Assembly: GCA_030602715.1 (NCBI GenBank)
Contig: JAUVZD010000010.1
Location: 1-64,000, forward strand
Origin: Candidatus Coatesiibacteriota bacterium
Lineage (GTDB): Bacteria > RBG-13-66-14 > B26-G2 > JAUVZD01
Length of the DNA: 64,000 nucleotides
Reading direction: 5' to 3'
Shown here: piece by piece, positions 1 to 7,464 of the stretch
How positions within the stretch are numbered: the stretch's first letter is position 1
Layout: each line of letters begins with the position of its first letter
Program-made: the position numbers and the translations under genes
The notes under the pieces: model-generated
What the model saw: the letters and a program-made list of their open reading frames with translations, nothing else
Databases searched by the model: none
Told to the model about the DNA's origin: nothing

Positions 1-849
1 AGATGGAAGCAGGACCCGGCGGTGGTCTATGAGGAGGGGGTATATAAGATGTGGTTTTCCGCCACCGCATCCGGCGAAAACAGCCGGATATACTATGCCA
101 CATCAACCGATGATGGAGTGAGCTGGACGGTTTCCGCCGATCCGGCGCTGGGTCTGGGTGAGACCGGCAGTTGGGATGGGAAGGATGTCATGAGCCCCAC
201 GGTGTTAAAGGTGGATGGGGTCTATCATATGTATTACGCCGGTTGCTCTAAACTGAGCGGTGTATATGTTCTCGGTCATGCTCTCTCGGAGGACGGCATA
301 AACTGGACTCGGGACCCCGCAAATCCGATACTGATTTATGGCGATGAGGGCGAGTGCGATTACTACGGTCTTTCAAGCCCCACGGTGTTATATGAGGACG
401 GAATGTTCAAACTATGGTATCAGGCGGAGGGTATCTCCTCACAGGATTATCTCCGTCTGCAGTTGGCTTACGCCACCTCCCCCGATGGAACTGACTTCAC
501 CAAGTACCCAGGCAACCCACTGCTTGCGGTGGATGATACCACCGGGGTAGCCTCCCCCTGTGTGGTTTTCGCCGAGGGGAGATACTGGGTCTTCTTCGCC
601 GAATATCCCGACGGCTTCCCCCATCAGGTGGGTCCGATAAGCGTTGCCAGTTCAAGCGACGGGGTGGATTGGGCGATCAGCGAGCGCAATGTTCTTGAGA
701 GGGGATACGCCGGAGATTTTGACGAGAACGGTGTCCACAGCCCCAGCCTGATTTCCGCAGACGGAACTTGGATGATGTGGTATAGTGGAATGAGATATGA
801 CTATTCCACCCAGGAATTTTATTATGGTATCGGGTTAGCCACGCGGTGA
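1..849 (+). CDS. Glycosidase-like five-bladed beta-propeller protein, 5' end outside the window
   Basis: The reading frame is open from base 1 (R-W-K-Q-D-P-A-V-V-Y...), so the GTG at 22 is internal and the N-terminus lies outside the window. At least four blade-like repeats are visible, each with a S-P-(T/S)-V/L element followed by D-G-x-(Y/F/W)-x-M/L-(Y/W)-(Y/F): SPTVLKVDGVYHMYYAG, SPTVLYEDGMFKLWYQAEG, SPCVVFAEGRYWVFFAE and HSPSLISADGTWMMWYSG. This pattern is typical of the GH43/GH32/GH130-type propeller superfamily. It ends in G-L-A-T-R with no T9SS-type tail. Substrate and catalytic activity cannot be assigned, because the acidic residues used by GH43 enzymes cannot be placed with confidence. 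A non-catalytic carbohydrate-binding propeller is equally possible. Confidence 0.75.
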   Translation, partial: RWKQDPAVVYEEGVYKMWFSATASGENSRIYYATSTDDGVSWTVSADPALGLGETGSWDGKDVMSPTVLKVDGVYHMYYAGCSKLSGVYVLGHALSEDGINWTRDPANPILIYGDEGECDYYGLSSPTVLYEDGMFKLWYQAEGISSQDYLRLQLAYATSPDGTDFTKYPGNPLLAVDDTTGVASPCVVFAEGRYWVFFAEYPDGFPHQVGPISVASSSDGVDWAISERNVLERGYAGDFDENGVHSPSLISADGTWMMWYSGMRYDYSTQEFYYGIGLATR

Positions 850-969
850 TAGCCGCCAAGAATCGTTCTTGATTATTTTCAAAAATGCGTAACATGTGAA
901 TTTTTTTACTTAAAGAAGACAGACTATGTTATTCTTTTATCTGATATCTTTATCCACCCCTGGTAAATT

Positions 970-1293
970 ATGCCTCGTAAAATCATCATATCTGAGGCTA
1001 CCAATAATAAAGCCTATGGTGGGCGCTATCTGGAGAAAATTCTCTTTGCCGATGTGCCCACCAAAGGTTGGCTTGGTTTTTCCATTGCCGAATTTGCCGC
1101 CGGGTTTTCCAGCCCTGAGAAAGCCTGGGTGCAGGAGGAGATAGGTTACATACTGGAGGGCAAGTTGGTGTTGAGCTCTGAAGGTGAGGAGATTGAGGTG
1201 GGACCCGGCGAAGCATACCACATTAACAAGGGTGAGAATGTTTCCTTCTTCGCCATGAAGCGAGCCCGGTATATTTGTATAAAGTGGGACTAG
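970..1293 (+). CDS. Small cupin-domain protein
   Basis: This is a 107-aa single-domain protein. The C-terminal half has the cupin pattern: E-E-I-G-Y-I-L-E-G-K-L-V-L, then G-E-E-I-E-V-G-P-G-E-A-Y-H-I-N-K-G, like the second conserved cupin motif (G-D-x-x-x-x-P-x-x-x-x-H). A conserved histidine in the first motif is not obvious, so metal binding is uncertain. It resembles EutQ-like or Cupin_2 small binding proteins. The Shine-Dalgarno signal before the ATG is weak. It stands alone between the propeller gene and a strong terminator. Family is fairly sure; function is not. Confidence 0.75.
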   Translation: MPRKIIISEATNNKAYGGRYLEKILFADVPTKGWLGFSIAEFAAGFSSPEKAWVQEEIGYILEGKLVLSSEGEEIEVGPGEAYHINKGENVSFFAMKRARYICIKWD

Positions 1294-1335
1294 CGGATGT
1301 TTGAAGTTATTTGCCAAGAGGACCTTACGAAAACG

Positions 1336-1370
1336 GCAGGGTAGGAACCCTGCTGGTTCTTTTTTTATTT
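1336..1370 (+). terminator. Rho-independent terminator after the cupin gene
   Basis: A perfect 7-bp stem (GCAGGGT / ACCCTGC) with loop AGGA is followed within 3 nt by a run of T. Confidence 0.85.
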
Positions 1371-1440
1371 GACTGGTAGATGTTTTGGGAATATAATGTA
1401 ACTGTGGGATAGGCGCCCCGCTTTTAAGACAAAAGGAACA

Positions 1441-1989
1441 GTGATGAAACAAGAGTTCCAGGGCAACCTGCTGAGTCCGCTGCCGTTGGCGTTGCTTGGC
1501 ACATTGATTGACGGGCGACCCAACTACTGCGTAATTGGCTATATTTCGCCTTTCAATTTCGGAAACCACATCTTCTTCAGTTTATACAAGAAACGCTATA
1601 CGCGACACGGGATTCAGGAGAATCGGACGTTCAGCGTAAACATCCCGTCGGAGGATCTCCTGGACGAGATAAACATCTGTGGCAGCAAGTCGGGGCGGGA
1701 TTTCGACAAATCTACACTTTTTGACACGTTCTACGGGGAGTTGAAGACCGCCCCGTTGATTCGCCAGTGCCCCTTCAATATGGAGTGCCGTGTTACCGAT
1801 ATCCTTGACTACGGTCCCAACGACGGAATCATCGGCAGAGTGGTCAAATCTTATGCCGACGCTGAACTCGTGAAGGACGACGTTATTGATATGAAGAAAG
1901 CCCGGCTGATTGTCTGGACGATCGCTGGAGACTTCTCCTACTACCGCCTCGGAGAACGGATCACTCCGGAGGAACACGCGAAGGGGTAG
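1441..1989 (+). CDS. Flavin reductase-like domain protein
   Basis: About 181 aa, close to the usual 170-200 aa of stand-alone flavin reductase-like (FMN-binding split-barrel) proteins. The N-terminal part (L-S-P-L-P-L-A-L-L-G-T, then P-N-Y-C-V-I-G-Y) and the central R-x-x-x-H-G-I-x-E-N-x-T-F-S-V-N-I-P-S match that family, in which the 'N-x-x-F-x-V-N-I-P' block is characteristic. Such proteins bind FMN and are linked to flavin reduction or redox sensing. Two starts are adjacent (GTG 1441, ATG 1444) behind AAAAGGA; either is plausible. The gene ends 20 bp before recN and is probably co-transcribed with it. Confidence 0.85.
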   Translation: MMKQEFQGNLLSPLPLALLGTLIDGRPNYCVIGYISPFNFGNHIFFSLYKKRYTRHGIQENRTFSVNIPSEDLLDEINICGSKSGRDFDKSTLFDTFYGELKTAPLIRQCPFNMECRVTDILDYGPNDGIIGRVVKSYADAELVKDDVIDMKKARLIVWTIAGDFSYYRLGERITPEEHAKG

Positions 1990-2008
1990 GGTAACAGGGA
2001 AAACTATA

Positions 2009-3670
2009 ATGCTTAAATCCCTTTCCATAAAGAACTATGCCCTCATAGAGGAGGTGAGGGCGACTTTCAAAGACGGACTGACGGTGATGACCGGGGAGAC
2101 CGGGGCGGGAAAGTCAATGATTGTAGATGCACTGGGACTGGTTTTGGGCGGAAGAGCTGTAGCCGAGGCGGTGCGCAGTGGCTTTGACTCCGCAGTGGTG
2201 GAGGCGGAATTTTCCCGCCTGGGTAGTGAAATCCTGAAAGCTCGCCGAGAGCTGTCCCGACACGGGCGCAATCGCTGTTATCTTGGAGGAGGGAAGGTAA
2301 CCCTTAAAGCCCTGCGGGAGACCGTCGGACCTGTGGTGGACATGCACGGTCAGCACGAGCACCAGACCCTCCTCAATCCCGATAGGCATCTGGAGTTCGT
2401 AGATGGCTTCGGGGGATTGAGCGGAGAGGTGGATGCGGTAACCGAGGCATATAGGATATTCTCCGCCACCAAAAGGCGTTTGAAATCCTTCCTCCAGAAC
2501 GAGGAGGAACGCAGACGGCGCATTGAGCTTCTTGAATATCAGATAGAGGAGCTGGCTTCCGCCGAGCTTAAACCCGGCGAGGAGGAGATGCTGAGGGAGG
2601 AGCGGGAGTTCCTGCGCAGTGCGGAGCATATCGCCGACCTGGCGGAGGAAGCCGGCTCTATTATGGGAAGCGAGGAGGATTTTGCTCTACTTCCCACCAG
2701 CGCACGCCTGAAGGATGTGATGGAGAAGCTGGCACGATTGGACGGTGCGGTCACCGACCACAGCGGGCAGACCACTGAACTCTACTATCAGCTTGAGGAG
2801 CTGGGAAGATTCCTCCGGGATTACCGTGCCTCGCTGGATTTCTCCCCCCAGAGGCTGGAGGAGGTGGAGGGCAGACTGGCTCAGATAGCCATGCTTCTGC
2901 GCAAGTATAATCTGGCAAATGTTGAGGAACTGCTGGACTATGCCGAAAGCGCCGCTCTGGAGCTGGAGGACCTGACCACCACCGTTGAGGGGCGGGAGGA
3001 GCTGGAGAAGCGAATGGGCGAGGAACGGATGGAACTGGGCAGAAGAGCGGAGAGCTTGTCGGAAAAGCGTGAGGAGAAGGCGGAACAGTTTAAGCAGGTG
3101 GTGGAGGAAGAGTTGAACGCTTTAGGTATGAAGGATTGCGCCTTCTTGCCCCAGATAAGGAGCTGGGAGGAGGGAGACACGGTTACTGTATCCGACGGCA
3201 GCGAAGTATTTTGCAGGTCAAGCGGTATTGACCGACTGGAGTTTCTCATCGCCCCCAATCCCGGGGAGGAGCCCCGCCCCCTACTGGGCATCGCCTCCGG
3301 TGGAGAGCTTTCACGAATTATGCTTGCCCTGAAATCGGTTTTGGCGGAGGTGGACCGGGTGGGCACGCTCATCTTTGATGAGATTGATGTTGGTTTGGGG
3401 GGGCGGGCTGCCGCTCAGGTGGGGAAGAGGCTTCATGCCATAGGCGCCCATCGCCAGGTCATCTGCGTCTCCCATCTTCCACAGATAGCCTGTCGTGCGG
3501 ACCATCACTATGTGGTGGAGAAGAGACCTCAAGCTGGACGGACGGTTACCCGGGTGCGGGAGGTTAGCGGAGAGGAGCGGGTGGAGGAGCTGGCTCGTAT
3601 GCTGGCGGGCGAAGAGGTGCCCAGCAGACAGACCATCCAGAGCGCAAGAAAGATGTTAGGTGGCGGATGA
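2009..3670 (+). CDS. recN: DNA repair protein RecN
   Basis: A 553-aa SMC-like ATPase acting in double-strand break repair. It begins M-L-K-S-L-S-I-K-N-Y-A-L-I-E-E, the standard RecN start, so the ATG at 2009 is chosen over the longer frame from 1910, which overlaps the previous gene. Walker A GETGAGKS lies near residue 30. The middle is heptad-rich coiled coil. The ABC signature (A-S-G-G-E-L-S-R-I-M-L-A-L) and Walker B (T-L-I-F-D-E-I-D-V-G-L-G-G) lie in the last third, followed by the SHLPQIA block. Length and domain order are normal for RecN. Confidence 0.98.
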   Translation: MLKSLSIKNYALIEEVRATFKDGLTVMTGETGAGKSMIVDALGLVLGGRAVAEAVRSGFDSAVVEAEFSRLGSEILKARRELSRHGRNRCYLGGGKVTLKALRETVGPVVDMHGQHEHQTLLNPDRHLEFVDGFGGLSGEVDAVTEAYRIFSATKRRLKSFLQNEEERRRRIELLEYQIEELASAELKPGEEEMLREEREFLRSAEHIADLAEEAGSIMGSEEDFALLPTSARLKDVMEKLARLDGAVTDHSGQTTELYYQLEELGRFLRDYRASLDFSPQRLEEVEGRLAQIAMLLRKYNLANVEELLDYAESAALELEDLTTTVEGREELEKRMGEERMELGRRAESLSEKREEKAEQFKQVVEEELNALGMKDCAFLPQIRSWEEGDTVTVSDGSEVFCRSSGIDRLEFLIAPNPGEEPRPLLGIASGGELSRIMLALKSVLAEVDRVGTLIFDEIDVGLGGRAAAQVGKRLHAIGAHRQVICVSHLPQIACRADHHYVVEKRPQAGRTVTRVREVSGEERVEELARMLAGEEVPSRQTIQSARKMLGGG

Positions 3671-3740
3671 GTCGGTTATCCGGCAGATTCGGACCTGATG
3701 TATGAAATTTTTTACCTATCTGGAACAAAAAGGGGAGACG

Positions 3741-3947
3741 ATGACCACCTGTGAAAAGTATGAGGAAAACCTGGTAAAATGCAACTGCACTTATGAACCG
3801 TGTGACAAGAAGGGCACCTGTTGTGATTGCATCTCCTACCACCTGAAGCTGGGGGAGGCGCCGGCTTGCTTATTCCCTGCGGATGTGGAAGCCACCTACG
3901 ACCGCAGTCTAAAGAATTTAGCTCGCACCATCCTGAAGGACGGATAG
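3741..3947 (+). CDS. Cysteine-rich small protein, DUF6485 type
   Basis: A 68-aa protein with the pattern C-N-C-T-Y-x-P-C-x-K-K-G-x-C-C-x-C-I-x-Y-H, then E-x-P-A-C-x-F-P-A-D-V-E-x-T-Y-D-R-S, which I recognise as the small cysteine-rich DUF6485 family common in anaerobes. The seven clustered cysteines suggest metal or Fe-S binding, which is inference. The start at 3741 ([16 protein letters not shown]) follows GGGGAG and matches usual family length. An upstream ATG at 3702 would add 13 residues with no ribosome site. Function unknown. Confidence 0.8.
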   Translation: MTTCEKYEENLVKCNCTYEPCDKKGTCCDCISYHLKLGEAPACLFPADVEATYDRSLKNLARTILKDG

Positions 3948-4242
3948 TGGAGGAGGATTGGGTGAGGGGGTGTTCACGGGTTTTCTTAATGTCCCTTTGG
4001 GGCATATTTGTTTTTCCTTGGTGATGAGCCTGCAGTTTGACGAAGGGGGCGACGAGAGGGAGCTTGCCGAGAGCGGTCTGAAGGATGAGATAACGGTGAT
4101 AGGGCATCTGCGGGAATTGCTCCCCCTCCTGGGTTTTAGGGAATAGAGCGGATTAACGGTTGATTTTTCGCCCGGAAGGTGGTAGAATATTATGTCAGGA
4201 ATGAAAATTGTCATTCTGAGAGATGAGGAGGACTGAGCGGAT

Positions 4243-4629
4243 ATGAAGAACAAGAAATTTCTTATCGCTGTAGCCATCTGTGGAGTGGTATATCTCTCCT
4301 TGGGGTTCGGCGCCCTGAACAAATATGTGCTGAAACTGGGGATGGAGAAGGAGGAGGCTGTGATGGAGGAAGCCTCCGTTGAGGAGACCGAGACGGTAGT
4401 TACCGAGGCTCCCGATACCTCCGAGTTGAAGGCGACTGGTGAGGAGGAGAAGGAGACCGAGGTGGATACTTCCTCCAGCTACACCAAGACCACCAGTATT
4501 TCCAAGACAAAGGGGGAAGGCGAAACCGAGACCACCAGCGAGGAGCCCACTCCCTCCACGGATCTGGGCGACATCCTGGGCGGCGGCGTTGATGATGACG
4601 ACCTTCTGGGGGGTATCGGCGGTAACTAG
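4243..4629 (+). CDS. Membrane-anchored acidic low-complexity protein
   Basis: A 128-aa protein with one N-terminal hydrophobic segment (about residues 5-25, signal anchor or signal peptide) after M-K-N-K-K. The rest is almost entirely Glu/Thr/Ser with a short Lys-containing stretch, ending in D-L-G-D-I-L-G-G-G-V-D-D-D-D-L-L-G-G-I-G-G-N. The tail has two similar L-G-G units around an acidic patch. It follows an AGGAGG-like site (GAGGAGGACTGAGCGGATATG). No family is recognised. An extracytoplasmic disordered spacer or calcium-binding tail would fit, but this is only inference. Confidence 0.65.
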   Translation: MKNKKFLIAVAICGVVYLSLGFGALNKYVLKLGMEKEEAVMEEASVEETETVVTEAPDTSELKATGEEEKETEVDTSSSYTKTTSISKTKGEGETETTSEEPTPSTDLGDILGGGVDDDDLLGGIGGN

Positions 4630-4757
4630 CAATCCTTGCTGGAGATGGTGTCTTACCGTGCTCTAATAATCTCCGGGCAAATATGAGCGTGGTCAAGTTT
4701 TTGGGAAACTTTTGGTAATTTGAGCTTTTTTATAGAGCCCCTTTTAGGAGATTTAGA

Positions 4758-4934
4758 TTGCCCATCTATCAGTTCAAATGTCTGGTCTGCGAGCTGGAAT
4801 TTGAGCAGTTGACCACCCTGGAAAATAAAGATAAGGTGGTCTGCCCCCATTGCGGCTCAAAAGAGGTCAAGGATGTCTTCTCCGCCTTTGCCACAAAGTC
4901 CAGCTGTGCGCCGTCTTCTTCAAACTTTACCTGA
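4758..4934 (+). CDS. FmdB-type regulatory zinc-ribbon protein, 58 aa
   Basis: A short gene with a TTG start 7 nt after AGGAG. The product begins M-P-I-Y-Q-F-K-C-L-V-C-E-L-E-F-E, the hallmark FmdB/putative regulatory protein opening (M-P-x-Y-x-F-x-C-x-x-C-x-x-x-F-E). It continues with V-V-C-P-H-C-G-S-K-E-V-K-D-V-F-S-A-F, giving two CxxC knuckles that bind one zinc ion. It ends S-S-S-N-F-T before TGA at 4932. FmdB-type proteins are of unclear function; the name comes from a regulator next to formamidase/amidase genes. A strong hairpin terminator follows at 4980. Confidence 0.85.
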   Translation: MPIYQFKCLVCELEFEQLTTLENKDKVVCPHCGSKEVKDVFSAFATKSSCAPSSSNFT

Positions 4935-4979
4935 GTAAGCTGATGACCTGGACGGCCGGAGGGGCCTTTTTCAGTAACC

Positions 4980-5001
4980 AGGGCGCAAGCCCTCTTTTTT
5001 T
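4980..5001 (+). terminator. Rho-independent terminator after the FmdB-like gene
   Basis: Stem AGGGC / GCCCT with a GCAA tetraloop, then seven or more T. Confidence 0.75.
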
Positions 5002-5086
5002 ATGCCCAAAATTCCTTTGCCAGCCAGATAGGATATGTTAATATTTCCAAAATACACATTTTTTCCAATTGGAAAAGGGTAAGTTC

Positions 5087-5398
5087 ATGGCTTGGGAGGA
5101 TAAGTTTGAATTAGAGCTGCTGGTCATCTCCTTCTCCTTTGAGGCGGAGTTTCATTTTGTGGCTCCCGGTTTGGGCATAGAGGTTGCGGATGCCAAGGAG
5201 GGGGAGGCATTTCAAGCCTTCCTGGAGCGGATTGCCATAGGTGCGGATGAGGCTATGGAGAAGAATATGCTTCCTCTCTTCGCCGACCACGCCCGGGAGA
5301 GGGGGGATTTCGTCGTGCCCGCGGGTGCAGAGGAACTCTCCGAGCGGACCATTACCCTGGAAATTGAATGTGAACGAGATGAGCGGGAAGAGGGCTAG
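5087..5398 (+). CDS. Conserved-looking hypothetical protein, co-transcribed with TPR gene
   Basis: A 103-aa soluble protein starting M-A-W-E-D-K-F-E-L-E-L-L (ATG 5087; a TTG at 5069 would add six residues). No signal peptide or membrane segment. It is acidic, with an amphipathic middle (E-A-F-Q-A-F-L-E-R-I-A-I-G-A-D-E-A-M-E-K-N) and a beta-like end (E-R-T-I-T-L-E-I-E-C-E-R-D-E-R). No family recognised. Its end overlaps the start of the next TPR gene by 20 bp, so the two are probably translationally coupled and may work together. Confidence 0.65.
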   Translation: MAWEDKFELELLVISFSFEAEFHFVAPGLGIEVADAKEGEAFQAFLERIAIGADEAMEKNMLPLFADHARERGDFVVPAGAEELSERTITLEIECERDEREEG

Positions 5399-6347
5399 CT
5401 ATCTCCAGAAGATTGGCTCCTTGATGATGGAGAGTAAGCTCAAGGAGGCTTTGAAGGTGGCGGAGAAAGGACTTGCCGAGAATCCCGATGACGGCGCTCT
5501 ACACCAGCAATGTGCAGAAATTCTCTTTCTCCAGCGGGATTTCCCCCGGGCTATAGAGGAGTATCGGTGCGCTCTAAAGCTAGGCATGGATAACCCCCAC
5601 CTGCATAAAAACCTGGGCATAGCTCTCCTGGAAGATAGCCGTTATAAGGATGCGGTCGGTGAGTTTGAGCGGGCTTGCCGGATGGAGCCCGGGGATTTCA
5701 CACTGAAGCTCAATTTGGCTGGGGCGTATATACTATCCGGGGAGAGCGAGCAGGCTGAGGAGCTATTCGGTAAACTGACCCGTGAATTCCCCAAGGAGGG
5801 AGAGGTGCACTATCAATACGGTCTCTTTCTCGGAGGGCAACAGCGCTATGAGGAGGCGGTCGCCGCCTATACCAAAGCCATCAAGCGCAAGAAGAAGGAA
5901 GCACGCTACCTGCTCAGCCGGGGTGGGGCTTATGCCTCCCTGGGGAAGCTCCTTGAGGCGAAGGAGGATTTTGAGATGTCCTGTAAACTCCGTCCCGACA
6001 ACCCTCTGGCTTTCAACAACCTGGGCTACTGTTATTTTCTGGAGGGAGCCTACCAACGAGCTATCCCCTTGTTCAGGCGGGTTGTGGAGCTGGATGGGAA
6101 CTATTATCTTGCCTATCAGAACCTGGGAGCGGCTCTGGCTATGAGTGGAGAGCTGGTTGAGGCGGAGAGCGTCTTCCGTCGCTCTACGGAGGTGGACCCT
6201 TCCCAGCCGGAGGGGTTTCACAATCTGGGGCGAACCCTGCACCAGTTGGGTCGTGATGAGGACGCCGTAAAGTCACTGAGAAAGGGCGCTGAGCTGGGGG
6301 ATAAAGCCTGTCGGGAGCTACTGGGAAAGATTGAGGACAAGTTGTAA
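5379..6347 (+). CDS. Tetratricopeptide-repeat (TPR) protein, cytoplasmic
   Basis: 322 aa, built almost wholly of about eight to nine TPR units of 34 aa. Typical cores are visible: A-E-I-L-F-L-Q-R-D-F-P-R-A-I-E-E-Y, N-L-G-I-A-L-L-E-D-S-R-Y-K-D-A-V-G-E-F, Y-E-E-A-V-A-A-Y-T-K-A-I, N-L-G-Y-C-Y-F-L-E-G-A-Y-Q-R-A and N-L-G-R-T-L-H-Q-L-G-R-D-E-D-A-V. The ATG at 5379 is chosen because upstream residues of the open frame do not look like TPR and are coded by another gene in a different frame. No signal peptide. A protein-interaction scaffold; partner unknown. Confidence 0.85.
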   Translation: MSGKRASYLQKIGSLMMESKLKEALKVAEKGLAENPDDGALHQQCAEILFLQRDFPRAIEEYRCALKLGMDNPHLHKNLGIALLEDSRYKDAVGEFERACRMEPGDFTLKLNLAGAYILSGESEQAEELFGKLTREFPKEGEVHYQYGLFLGGQQRYEEAVAAYTKAIKRKKKEARYLLSRGGAYASLGKLLEAKEDFEMSCKLRPDNPLAFNNLGYCYFLEGAYQRAIPLFRRVVELDGNYYLAYQNLGAALAMSGELVEAESVFRRSTEVDPSQPEGFHNLGRTLHQLGRDEDAVKSLRKGAELGDKACRELLGKIEDKL

Positions 6348-6374
6348 TGCCAGCCGGTAATCTGTGGAGGGACG

Positions 6375-7379
6375 ATGAAGAAAAAGGAATACATTGAACA
6401 GATAGCCAGCCTTCTGGCGCAGAGGGATTGGGATTCTGCGGTCAGGCTCGCCGGTGCCGCACTGTCCGAATTTGAGGAAGAGGGGAAGTTCTATGCCCTT
6501 CGCGGTTATGCCTATCTGCGCACCTTCCGCAATCAGGAGTCAAAGGAGGATTTCGCCGAGGCTCTGGATAAGGGTGTCGCCGACTTTGAGAACTACTGTA
6601 ACTATGGAGTGGTGCTGAATCGGCTCAAGATGTATGAGCAGGCTATTGATGCCTTCTCCAAGGCGCTGGCAAAGCGCAAGGGGGATATGGGAGCTCGCCT
6701 GGGTTTGGTCACCGCCCTGCGAGGTGCCCACTCCAACATAGAGGCATGGGACGAACTGAACCGACTGGTTGGCGACTTCCCGGGTAGGGACGAGGTGTAT
6801 AACGCCCGGGGCTATTTCTACGAACAGGACGGAGATTTACAGAAGGCTCTGGGAGACTACGATAAAGCGGTCTCCTTAAGGTCGGATGTAGCGGTCTATT
6901 ATCTGAATCGGGGGAATGTGCGCCTGCGCCTCTTTGACGCCAGAAGTGCGGAGGAGGACTACAAGAAAGCCGCCGAGCTGGAGGCGGGCAACCCGGTGGC
7001 TCAGTTCTCGTTGGGCTACTGTCTGCTTATGCGTCAACTGCACCAGGAAGCCCTGTCCTACTTTGACCGGGCTTTGGAGATTACCCCCTCCTACTACCGT
7101 GCTCTGGTCTTTCGGGGGCTGGCTAAAGCAATGCTAAAATTTTTTCAGAGTTCCCTGGAGGATTTTGAGGAGGCTATCAACCTGGATCCCTTGGGCTGGT
7201 ATGGTTATCTGGCAAAGGCTATGGCTCTCGCGGAGTTGGGAAAGGACGAAGCCGCCAGGCGTGCCATTGAGAACTCCAAAGCCAGGGATGAGCCCCACTG
7301 CCAAAGTTTTTTGAAGACCATCGGAGAGGGTGTGGTAAATTGGGATCTGCGCATCTTTGAGCCGCTGATGCAAAGGTGA
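6375..7379 (+). CDS. Tetratricopeptide-repeat (TPR) protein, cytoplasmic
   Basis: 334 aa with about eight TPR units (A-L-R-G-Y-A-Y-L-R-T-F-R-N-Q-E-S-K-E-D-F, Y-E-Q-A-I-D-A-F-S-K-A-L, N-A-R-G-Y-F-Y-E-Q-D-G-D-L-Q-K-A-L-G-D-Y and similar). No signal peptide. The start follows TGGAGGGACG, 27 bp after the previous TPR gene. The two share architecture but are only loosely alike, so they look like an old tandem duplication. The third repeat region (G-A-R-L-G-L-V-T-A-L-R-G-A-H-S-N-I-E) departs from the consensus. Confidence 0.85.
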   Translation: MKKKEYIEQIASLLAQRDWDSAVRLAGAALSEFEEEGKFYALRGYAYLRTFRNQESKEDFAEALDKGVADFENYCNYGVVLNRLKMYEQAIDAFSKALAKRKGDMGARLGLVTALRGAHSNIEAWDELNRLVGDFPGRDEVYNARGYFYEQDGDLQKALGDYDKAVSLRSDVAVYYLNRGNVRLRLFDARSAEEDYKKAAELEAGNPVAQFSLGYCLLMRQLHQEALSYFDRALEITPSYYRALVFRGLAKAMLKFFQSSLEDFEEAINLDPLGWYGYLAKAMALAELGKDEAARRAIENSKARDEPHCQSFLKTIGEGVVNWDLRIFEPLMQR

Positions 7380-7464
7380 GATTTTGAGGGTGGGAGCGAG
7401 GAAGTATTTATAAGAAATGATGGGAGCGATCAGGGGGCTTTTTTCGTATCCTTATCGGTTTTAC

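Noticed and set aside
3958-4146. 62-codon plus-strand frame with TTG start near GGAGGA
   Set aside because: The ribosome site is only a few bases from the TTG, no homology is recognised and the N-terminal half looks random; could be real but not supportable.
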